Of a DNA stretch of 64,000 bases, positions 50,506-57,318 are shown one piece after another. Made by a program: the position numbers and the translations under genes. The notes beneath the pieces are model-generated. The model ran no database searches, had not been told where the DNA came from, and saw only the letters and a list, made by a program, of their open reading frames with translations. The stretch comes from Hominenteromicrobium mulieris (GTDB lineage Bacteria > Bacillota > Clostridia > Oscillospirales > Acutalibacteraceae). The stretch lies in assembly GCF_020687165.1 (NCBI RefSeq), contig NZ_JAJEQC010000011.1; one strand, given 5' to 3'. The first letter of the stretch is position 1. Every line of letters starts with the position of its first letter.

Positions 50506-50550
50506 AAAAAAATGCAGGTCAATCCTCAACATGAGCATTGACCTGCATTT
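50506..50550 (-). terminator. Attenuator-type terminator before the KTR gene
   Basis: On the minus strand AAATGCAGGTCAAT pairs with ATTGACCTGCATTT (14 pairs, 13-base loop) and is followed by TTTTTTT, 26 bases before the KTR start codon. Transcripts must read through it to reach the methylase. Confidence 0.8.
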
Positions 50551-50648
50551 ATAATGCACAGAGCAGTACAACAAAACTAAGGCATAGCTTGCACTATGTC
50601 TATACTATATCTATACGTCGTTAGTTTTTTGTATAGCATCCGCAAAAT

Positions 50649-50704
50649 AAGCATGACAAAAAAGCCCATGTTGAAAATGGGAAAATCCTTTTTTTCAATG
50701 CTTA
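50649..50704 (-). terminator. Upstream leader hairpin (attenuator)
   Basis: On the minus strand CCCAT-TTTCAAC-ATGGG is followed by CTTTTTT, enclosed by a TAAGCAT/ATGCTTA outer stem. It overlaps the stop codon of the leader peptide, so a ribosome stalled on that peptide could change its folding. Confidence 0.65.
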
Positions 50705-50728
50705 TCTAATACGCATGCTATGCAACAT
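50702..50728 (-). CDS. Eight-residue leader peptide MLHSMRIR
   Basis: A short frame, ATG at 50728 to TAA at 50702, begins nine bases after a strong AAAAGGAGG. It lies between the promoter at 50785 and two terminator-like hairpins. Its role would be ribosome-mediated attenuation: stalling by an antibiotic lets the polymerase pass the hairpins. This is inferred from layout. Confidence 0.6.
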   Translation of the reverse strand: MLHSMRIR

Positions 50729-50756
50729 AAACGCCGCCTCCTTTTACATAAATTTT

Positions 50757-50785
50757 ATTTTATCAGAAAATCAGTCTACTGTCAA
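50757..50785 (-). promoter_or_regulatory. Consensus promoter of the leader/KTR/methylase unit
   Basis: TTGACA (50785-50780), a 17-base spacer and TAAAAT (50762-50757) on the minus strand, 29 bases before the leader peptide start. Confidence 0.8.
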
Positions 50786-50878
50786 TACACAACAGGAAGT
50801 ATTTAACCTAATGATATGAATTGTGTGGACATATCCAAAAAGAAAGGTGAACTGTAAAATGTAACAGGGTGAATGAAA

Positions 50879-51235
50879 ATGGCAAAAAGACCCGTACCAT
50901 TGTACGACTTTAAGGCTTTCGGGGCAGCTATAAAAGCCGCGAGAAATGAATACGGCGAGAGCCGCAAAAAGGTAAGCGACGAGTTATATATTTCCCCGCG
51001 CTACCTTGCGAATATCGAGAACAAGGGACAACAGCCGAGTTTACAGGTATTCTATGACCTTGTAACCCGGTATCATATTTCGGTAGATCAATTTTTCTTC
51101 CCGAACAGCAATGCGGAGAAATCCACCGGGCGGCGGCAGCTTGACGCGCTGCTGGACGGTATGAGCGATAAAGGCATACGGATTGTAACCGCAACAGCAA
51201 GGGAGATAACGGAAGTCGAAAAAGCAGAGGATTAA
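50879..51235 (+). CDS. XRE-type helix-turn-helix regulator
   Basis: The 118-residue product has the XRE helix-turn-helix (AFGAAIKAARNEYGESRKKVSDELYISPRYLANIENKGQQPSLQVFYDLVTRY, about 12-65) and a charged C-terminal tail. It is the plus-strand gene before the mobilisation genes and probably regulates them. ATG 50879 is favoured because GGGTGA lies at a suitable distance; ATG 50873 is two codons upstream. Gene and orientation match the short regulators found before mobC in related elements. Confidence 0.8.
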   Translation: MAKRPVPLYDFKAFGAAIKAARNEYGESRKKVSDELYISPRYLANIENKGQQPSLQVFYDLVTRYHISVDQFFFPNSNAEKSTGRRQLDALLDGMSDKGIRIVTATAREITEVEKAED

Positions 51236-51322
51236 CCTCACAATATGAGAAATCGGGAGATTGCAGCGCATGGCGGCTGCAATCTTTTTTTGCGTCCAAA
51301 ATCAAAGGAACGCGCAACAAAT

Positions 51323-51430
51323 ACCGCCTTTCGGTGGGGGTATGGAGTAGATAGCAAGCACAGCAAACGAGTACCCGTTTGCGGAAAATGCTTGTTGGGA
51401 TAATCCCAAACCCTTATACCGAAAGGCGGT
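51323..51430 (+). other. oriT: Probable origin of transfer (oriT), copy 1
   Basis: The stretch is bounded by 13-base inverted repeats ACCGCCTTTCGGT/ACCGAAAGGCGGT and contains two further dyads, GCAAACG-AGTAC-CCGTTTGC and TTGGGATAATCCCAA, followed by ACCCTTATA. It lies directly before mobC and the relaxase gene, the usual place of an oriT. The same core reappears inverted at about 56856-56953. Confidence 0.65.
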
Positions 51431-51436
51431 GCGGAA

Positions 51437-51766
51437 ATGGAAAACCGAAAGAGAAATATACAGATGAAGTTTTACGTTACGGAAGAAGAAAAGCGGCTGA
51501 TCGACGAGAAGATGAAGCAGCTTCCCATAAAGCAGTATGGGGCATACTTCCGTAAAATGGCGATAGACGGGTATATTCTTGTCGTTGACCGAAGCGACAC
51601 AAAAGCATATATCCGGGAACTGCAAGCGGTAAGCCGGAACATCAACCAAATTGCAAAACGCGCCAATGCGACGGGGACGGTTTACAGGCAGGATATAGAG
51701 GACATTAAAAAGGCGGTGGACGAGATATGGCGGTTACAAAGACGCACCCTATTAAATCAACCTTAA
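51437..51766 (+). CDS. MobC-like relaxosome protein
   Basis: MobC-type ribbon-helix-helix proteins help the relaxase open DNA at oriT. The 109-residue product has the pattern RNIQMKFYVTEEEKRLIDEKM, YGAYFRKMAIDGYI and ELQAVSRNINQIAKRANATG, that is, the RHH region and the conserved NxNQIA(K) motif. Its 3' end overlaps the relaxase gene by 40 bases, a standard arrangement. It begins seven bases after the oriT-like repeat. Confidence 0.88.
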   Translation: MENRKRNIQMKFYVTEEEKRLIDEKMKQLPIKQYGAYFRKMAIDGYILVVDRSDTKAYIRELQAVSRNINQIAKRANATGTVYRQDIEDIKKAVDEIWRLQRRTLLNQP

Positions 51767-53061
51767 AGGCTGCGATAGACTATATCTTAAATCCCGAAAA
51801 GACAGACGGGAAGCTGCTTGCGTCCTCTTTCGGCTGCGGGCTGGAAACCGCCGATATTGAGTTTGCATGGACGCGGGAAGCTGCCGGAGATCGCGGCACA
51901 CATTTAGGGCGGCACTTGATACAATCCTTTGCGGTGGGAGAAACCACACCGGAAGAAGCGCACAAAATCGGCATGGAACTTGCCGGGGCGGTATTAGGCG
52001 GCAAGTATGAGTTTGTTTTGACAACTCACGTCGATAAAGACCATCTGCATAATCACTTGATTTTCAACGCGGTTAGCTTCGTTGACTACAAAAAGTACCA
52101 TTCCAACAAGCAAAGCTATCACTTTATCCGGCGCACCAGCGACAGGATATGTAAAGAGCATGGGCTATCCGTCGTCGTACCGGGACAGGACAAGGGAAAA
52201 AGCTATGCAGAATACACCGCCGAAAAGCAAGGGACAAGCTACAAAGCAAAGCTGAAAACGGCGATAGATACTCTCATTCCCCAAGTGAAAGATTTTGACG
52301 AACTGCTGCGCCGCTTGCAGGAAATGGGGTATGAAATCAAACAGGGCAAATACATTTCCTTTCGCGCTGCCGGACAGGAACGGTTTACCCGCACAAAGAC
52401 GCTCGGCGCGGCCTATACGGAAGAAGCGATAAAGGAGCGTATCAAGGGCGTGTATGTTGCCAAAACAAAAACGCTGCGGGAAGATAAGAAAATCCGGCTT
52501 GTCGTCGATCTTGAAAACAGTATCAAAGCCCAACAATCGGCGGGCTATGAACGGTGGGCGAAAATCCATAATCTGAAACAGGCTGCGAAAAGCATGAACT
52601 TCTTGACCGAAAACAAGATTGAATATTATAGCGACCTTGAAAGCAAAATTGCGGATATTATGACCGCCCATGACGCGGCGGCAAAGGCGGTTAAGGAAGT
52701 GGAACAGCGTATGTCTGATTTGTCGCTGCTTATCAAGCACACCACCACATACCGACAGTTAAAACCGATTTACGATGAATACCGAAAATCGCCGGACAAG
52801 GAAAAGTATCTGCGGGGGCATGAAAGCGAAATTATCCTGTTTGAAGCTGCGGCAAGGGCATTAAAGGAAATGCAGATAAAGAAGCTGCCCGATCTCGCCG
52901 CGCTGCGCAAGGAGTATAGAAGCTTAAACGACAGGAAAACCAAATTGTATGAAGATTATCGGCAAGCCAAGAAGCAAATGCAGGAATACGGCGTTGTCAA
53001 AAAGAACGTCGATAGTATTCTTTACCCGTCCCAAAGCAGGGCGCGGGAGCAGGAGCGATAA
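51727..53061 (+). CDS. MobA/VirD2-type relaxase (MobP)
   Basis: Relaxases nick oriT, stay bound to the DNA 5' end and lead it into the recipient. The 444-residue product has the N-terminal relaxase domain with the three-histidine motif HVDKDHLHNHLIF (101-113; His106, His108, His110), Tyr19 within AAIDYILNPEK as a probable nicking tyrosine, and a long helical C-terminal region (about 250-444) rich in Lys and Glu, probably coiled coil. Start ATG 51727 lies in mobC. It is on the opposite strand to the rest of the transfer genes. Confidence 0.88.
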   Translation: MAVTKTHPIKSTLKAAIDYILNPEKTDGKLLASSFGCGLETADIEFAWTREAAGDRGTHLGRHLIQSFAVGETTPEEAHKIGMELAGAVLGGKYEFVLTTHVDKDHLHNHLIFNAVSFVDYKKYHSNKQSYHFIRRTSDRICKEHGLSVVVPGQDKGKSYAEYTAEKQGTSYKAKLKTAIDTLIPQVKDFDELLRRLQEMGYEIKQGKYISFRAAGQERFTRTKTLGAAYTEEAIKERIKGVYVAKTKTLREDKKIRLVVDLENSIKAQQSAGYERWAKIHNLKQAAKSMNFLTENKIEYYSDLESKIADIMTAHDAAAKAVKEVEQRMSDLSLLIKHTTTYRQLKPIYDEYRKSPDKEKYLRGHESEIILFEAAARALKEMQIKKLPDLAALRKEYRSLNDRKTKLYEDYRQAKKQMQEYGVVKKNVDSILYPSQSRAREQER

Positions 53062-53210
53062 GGCGCAAAACATGGGGTGGCAAGTGGAATGTTAAGGGCT
53101 GAAAACGCCTGTGTTTCTGCGGCTTCCAGCGCATGAAAACGACATAGACGATAAAGTATATTCAAACCCGCAAAAACGGCTTTCTAATTGTCCACGCAAG
53201 GACAAAAAAA

Positions 53211-53256
53211 GAACAGGGGCGCGGTGCCGGAAATCGGCAACCGCGCCCCTGTTCTC
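53211..53256 (-). terminator. Strong terminator of the minus-strand transfer operon
   Basis: AGAACAGGGGCGCGGT pairs with its complement with an inner GCCG/CGGC stem; on the minus strand it is followed by TTTTTTT. It ends the long minus-strand operon and insulates the convergent relaxase gene. Confidence 0.85.
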
Positions 53257-53262
53257 TATGGG

Positions 53263-53472
53263 CTATTCCTCGTCGGTCAAGATAAACTCCCTTTCGGAAA
53301 ACTCGCTGTCCGTCATGGCTTGCAGCTTGTTCACCGCTGCGGCGGCAAGCTGGCGCATATCCTCGTCCATGTAGGGCATGGCGGCAAGGATATTTTCAAG
53401 CGTTGTTTCCCGGCTGTCCTCGGCGTAGATCGCAACAATGTTTTCTTCCTCAATGGTAAAGCGGGTATTCAT
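53263..53472 (-). CDS. Transposon-transfer assisting (TTRAP) family protein
   Basis: The 69-residue acidic product MNTRFTIEEENIVAIY..., with RETTLENILAAMPYMDEDMRQLAAAAVNKLQAM, fits the small TTRAP family found at the end of transfer operons of clostridial conjugative transposons. Its role in transfer is not defined. It starts five bases after the giant anti-restriction gene and is the last gene before the terminator. Confidence 0.8.
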   Translation of the reverse strand: MNTRFTIEEENIVAIYAEDSRETTLENILAAMPYMDEDMRQLAAAAVNKLQAMTDSEFSEREFILTDEE

Positions 53473-53476
53473 GCTA

Positions 53477-56400
53477 TCAAACCTCCAAATCCTTTTTATG
53501 CTCTTTCTGTTTATCTTTCGGCTGCTGCGCCGCCTGTTTCTTGTATTCGTCCAGCTTCTTCAAAATGGACGGTTTTTTCTGCGGCTGTTCCCGTTTCTCG
53601 GCTTTTACCGCTTTTGCAAGGTCGGTAACGGAAATCGCTTCCCCCGCCTTTGCCCGCTGCTCAAAATCTGCAACGGTGGGCGTTTGCGGCGTATTGTTGA
53701 TAAGCCCGTCAAAATTGTTGTCGTTCTGCTCTATGGTGTCCTCGACGTGCTTTAAGGGATTATCCCGCTGCGGCTGCTCGGCGGCTATGGCATAAGCCTG
53801 TGTGCCATTCCCCATAATGAGATACTTCCCGTCCTCCGACGCATGGTGAAAACCAAATCCCGCCGCTTCGATCTGTTCACGGCTCATATCGGTAATATGA
53901 AAATTGCCCCTCGGCGTTCTAACGGTTTCACCCGTCAAAAGGCTGTCGGGGGTCGCTTCCGGCTGCTGCTTTTCAAGCTGCCCGTCCTTGTAGGAATATC
54001 CTTGCGCCGCGATTGCTTCAAGGGTCTTGCCCGTAACGTCGCCATAAATCCGCTTGTCTGCGTCAACCAGCATTTGCAAAGTGTCTTGTACGGTGTCGGA
54101 CAAGGCTTGCTGCTGTTCGGGCGGCAGCTTGTCAAATACGGGGGTCTGCTGCTCCTGCAAAAACTCCGGCACTTGCTGAAAACCGATACTGTCTACATAG
54201 TGGGCGGTGTCCTCGTCGTTCTGATGAAGCACAACAATGTCGGAAACGGAAAGGCTATGCCCCTTAAAGTCGGCGGGGTGGTCGATATTAAACCTTTCCC
54301 AAATGTCGCCCAGCGTCATATCCTTTGTAAGCGGTGCAGTATAGACGAGTTCATAATTTACCCGGTCAATGGTAAGTCCAGCCGCTTGCAGACGGTCATA
54401 AGGCTCAAAGCGCAAGTCCCTTGTTTCGTCCCCGCGCTTTAACTGATAAATGGAAAAGGTATCGCCCTGCTCCTGCTCGGCTTGCCGCTGCTGCTGCAAC
54501 TCGGTAAAATGCCCCTCAATCTCGGTAATGAGTTCCTTTGCGGTGGTCTGTATTGTTTCAAGGGACGCTTTTAACTCGGTCATTTCCTTGCCGCTGCTCC
54601 AACCAGCCACATAGCCGAAAGAGTAATCGGAAGTATCAAGGCCGAAATGCTGGCAAACCGTATAAGCGACGCTTTCCGCTTCTACCTCGCAGGTATGGCG
54701 GTCAACGCGGTTTTGCTGCTCCGGCGGGGCGTTTAAGTCTACGTCGTGCAGCTTCGCATGGGCGATTTCGTGAATGGCGGTCTTTACCGCCTGTAATTCA
54801 CTCACGCCCTCTTTGATTGCAATACGCTTGTCGGTCAAACTGAAATACCCATTTGCGCCGTTTGTGATCTGCTCAAATGCAATCGGGACGGGGGACGCTT
54901 TTTCAAGGGCGGCGAAAAAATCCTCGTACTGCTCCACATCGGCAAGCAGCGGTTTAACGGAAAGGTCGGGAAACTCCTTGCCCTCGGTCTGCGAAATATC
55001 AAAGACGGTTATAACCTTAAAGGCGGGGACGGTGATTTCCTTTTCTTCCTTTACCACTTTTCCCTCGCGGTCAAGCATGGGCTTTCTCGTTTCGGGGTCG
55101 ATTTTATCAACCAGCTTTTTCACCTTGTAGGGCGCGGGGGCAAAGATTTTAATGCCTTTCTCGCCTTTCTTTACATGGCGGTCAAACTCCTTTTCCCATT
55201 GACGGAAGCCCATTACCAAATTGCCGCCCTGCATAGCAATTAGGATAGTGTTATTCAAACTATAATCATGGAACTTTGACATAGCGGTTAGAAACTCTTT
55301 GTAGCGGTCGCTGTCAAAAATCGCCTGTACGCCCTGTTCCAAACGCGCGGTGATCTCCTTTACCTTTTCGGCGGGCTTTTCGGAAGTAAGGATAATGGGG
55401 ACGACGGGGCGGGGCTGCTGCGGCTCTGCGGCCTGTGCGTCTGCTTGCTGCGTTTCGGCTGCGTCCATATAGGCTTTGTCCTGTTCGCCGCGCTCCGGCT
55501 GCGGGTAACTCATAATGCGGTATTCTTCCGGCACTTCGCGCCCCTCAAACTGCCGTTCCCACTCGTCGCCGCTTTCCACGATATAGCCGTACTCGGTAAA
55601 CGCGCCTTTTTCCTGCGCGGCAGCGTTCCTGCCAAAAGTAGAAAGGTCAATGCCGCCTTTCCATTCTTCGGGCATTTGTACCATGCCGGATTGATTTAAG
55701 TAATAGTCGCCCAAATCGTGGTAGTTATGTACTTCGGGGATATGGACGTAAAAATCCACGTTGTAGGTGAAGTCAATTACCTGTCCAATATTTGCAAGCC
55801 CGTTTTTCTGCTGCAAAGCTGCGTTCAGCTTGCCAACCTCGGCGGGGTCAAGCTGTTCGAGCCGCGCCGCAAGAAAATTGAGTTCGTCCACGTCGGCGGC
55901 GCATACCATTTCATAAGGCAAGGCAATATGTTTCTCCGGGTCGTCGGAATAGCCGCGAATGGAAAAATCCTGCGGGTTGTCGGCGGTAATGCCGACGTTC
56001 CGCATAGCTTCGTGCAACTGCTCCTTTGTGGCGGGCATATCCAACCAATAGCCGCCGGGGTCGCCCGCGTCAAAGCGGCTGCGGTTGCCTATCATAATAG
56101 AAAACTGTTCGCTCATGTGTTCACGCTCCTTTTCCTGCCCGGTATTTTCGGGGATAGCTGCCGCCTGTTGCTGCTGCGGGGGTTCTTCGCCCTCTATGGT
56201 GTAGTCCGGCATGAGCATACCGTTTACTTTGAAATAGTCGGCGTACTCCTGCGGGATAGGCGGGGAGATTTCCGTAAACAAGCGGTCATACGCTTTGATA
56301 CGCCCATTCAGATACTTTTCCATAGCTGCCTTGTCGGTGAAAACCTTTCTATCTTGTCCGGCAATCTTCGCTTGGGTTCTGCTTGGGCTGTTGGTGCGCA

Positions 56401-56824
56401 CGCTCCATGTAAGCGTCCATGAATACGGGATAGATTTCTGCGCTTCTTTGTCGTAGCGGGTATTCTCGTAAATGTAGTAATTCATCTGATATACCCGGTT
56501 GCTGCGAATATGGCGGTTATGCTCGGTGGTCTGCCACTCGTTAGCGGTGTGCTGGACGTGCGGCGTTCTCACATATTCAAGTGTTTTATCCAGCAAAAGC
56601 GTTCTTCCCGCCTGTTCTTCCCATGCGGCGGCGCGTTCTTTAAGGTCGTCAAAAATCGCCTGTTCTGCCGCCGCGCTTTCGCTGCGCATGGAAAGTAGCT
56701 GCGCAATCGGCAAGGAAGCATAAGGGGCAATCTCCCTGTCCTTTGCTTCAAAATATATCCGGCGTTCTATCCGCATGGTTTCGGCGGCTTCTAATTTGTC
56801 ATGGTCGTATGAGGAATACGGCAT
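53477..56824 (-). CDS. Giant anti-restriction fusion (ArdA-like, ArdC-like, zincin, YodL domains)
   Basis: The 1115-residue product joins several domains. Residues about 1-200 form a DUF3849-like region; about 240-450 resemble ArdA, with SIMIGNRSRFDAGDPGGYWLDMPATKEQL and an acidic stretch including ELNFLAARLEQLDPAEV. About 500-690 form an ArdC N-terminal-like ssDNA-binding domain (YKEFLTAMSKFHDYSLNNTILIAMQ, FDRHVKKGEKGIKIFAP). A zincin-type HEIAHAKLH follows, then a YodL-like domain (TFSIYQLKRGDETRDLRFEPYDRL) and a charged DUF4316-like tail. ArdA mimics DNA to block type I restriction; ArdC proteins protect incoming ssDNA and carry a metalloprotease-like core. One protein that both blocks and protects would help establishment after transfer. 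Low-complexity Gln-rich linkers separate domains. Confidence 0.8.
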   Translation of the reverse strand: MPYSSYDHDKLEAAETMRIERRIYFEAKDREIAPYASLPIAQLLSMRSESAAAEQAIFDDLKERAAAWEEQAGRTLLLDKTLEYVRTPHVQHTANEWQTTEHNRHIRSNRVYQMNYYIYENTRYDKEAQKSIPYSWTLTWSVRTNSPSRTQAKIAGQDRKVFTDKAAMEKYLNGRIKAYDRLFTEISPPIPQEYADYFKVNGMLMPDYTIEGEEPPQQQQAAAIPENTGQEKEREHMSEQFSIMIGNRSRFDAGDPGGYWLDMPATKEQLHEAMRNVGITADNPQDFSIRGYSDDPEKHIALPYEMVCAADVDELNFLAARLEQLDPAEVGKLNAALQQKNGLANIGQVIDFTYNVDFYVHIPEVHNYHDLGDYYLNQSGMVQMPEEWKGGIDLSTFGRNAAAQEKGAFTEYGYIVESGDEWERQFEGREVPEEYRIMSYPQPERGEQDKAYMDAAETQQADAQAAEPQQPRPVVPIILTSEKPAEKVKEITARLEQGVQAIFDSDRYKEFLTAMSKFHDYSLNNTILIAMQGGNLVMGFRQWEKEFDRHVKKGEKGIKIFAPAPYKVKKLVDKIDPETRKPMLDREGKVVKEEKEITVPAFKVITVFDISQTEGKEFPDLSVKPLLADVEQYEDFFAALEKASPVPIAFEQITNGANGYFSLTDKRIAIKEGVSELQAVKTAIHEIAHAKLHDVDLNAPPEQQNRVDRHTCEVEAESVAYTVCQHFGLDTSDYSFGYVAGWSSGKEMTELKASLETIQTTAKELITEIEGHFTELQQQRQAEQEQGDTFSIYQLKRGDETRDLRFEPYDRLQAAGLTIDRVNYELVYTAPLTKDMTLGDIWERFNIDHPADFKGHSLSVSDIVVLHQNDEDTAHYVDSIGFQQVPEFLQEQQTPVFDKLPPEQQQALSDTVQDTLQMLVDADKRIYGDVTGKTLEAIAAQGYSYKDGQLEKQQPEATPDSLLTGETVRTPRGNFHITDMSREQIEAAGFGFHHASEDGKYLIMGNGTQAYAIAAEQPQRDNPLKHVEDTIEQNDNNFDGLINNTPQTPTVADFEQRAKAGEAISVTDLAKAVKAEKREQPQKKPSILKKLDEYKKQAAQQPKDKQKEHKKDLEV

Positions 56825-56855
56825 ATTCTTTCATCACGTCCTTTCTCGGTCATAT

Positions 56856-56953
56856 AAGGGTTTGGGACTATCCCAACAAGCAAAATGCCCGCGCTCTCTA
56901 TGGGAAGCGCGGGCATTTCTCGCAAACGGGTACTCGTTTGCTGTGCTTGCTAT
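56856..56953 (-). other. oriT: Second, inverted oriT-like sequence (copy 2)
   Basis: On the minus strand this reads ATAGCAAGCACAGCAAACG, AGTACCCGTTTGCG, a 31-base hairpin insert CCCGCGCTTCCC...GCGCGGG, then TTGCTTGTTGGGATAGTCCC, AAACCCTTATA. Apart from the insert and a few changes it repeats the oriT-like core at 51351-51418 in the opposite direction. The two copies bracket the relaxase and anti-restriction genes. It lies in the gap between the cysteine-rich gene and the anti-restriction gene. Confidence 0.6.
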
Positions 56954-57318
56954 GTAGTTGTTTTTATCCGTAAACGCCTGTTTCTCTCGCTTTGGGCTTT
57001 CTGTCTGCGGCGTATCTTTGCCGCGCAATCGGGGCAGTATTTCGCCCGGTTGCTGCCCGCCGCAAACGTGCTGCCGCATACCGCGCAACGCTTCAAATCG
57101 GTTTCCCCGCTGCGGGTGATCTGTTCGCAAAGCTGCCTGTCGGCGGGTAATACCGCTTCGCGGAAATAGCGGCATAGCAGCGAATAGCTGATACTCTGCA
57201 CACAAACGCAAGTTTCCCCGTCGTCCAGCAGCAGACAATTCCCGCAATCGTTGTTTGCACAAGCGGCGCGGGTCATTTTCTTTACGGCGCGGTATTGCTT
57301 TTCATCAAGCCTTATCAT
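56950..57318 (-). CDS. Cysteine-rich VLP-type protein
   Basis: The 122-residue product begins MIRLDEKQYRAVKKMTRAAC and has cysteine clusters ACANNDCGNCLLLDDGETCVC and RCAVCGSTF...YCPDC, a zinc-ribbon pair at the C-terminus, and a basic tail RRRQKAQSERNRRLRIK. The pattern is the cysteine-rich VLP family of clostridial conjugative elements; function unknown, probably nucleic-acid binding. Its start overlaps the stop of the topoisomerase gene (ATGA). Confidence 0.78.
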   Translation of the reverse strand: MIRLDEKQYRAVKKMTRAACANNDCGNCLLLDDGETCVCVQSISYSLLCRYFREAVLPADRQLCEQITRSGETDLKRCAVCGSTFAAGSNRAKYCPDCAAKIRRRQKAQSERNRRLRIKTTT

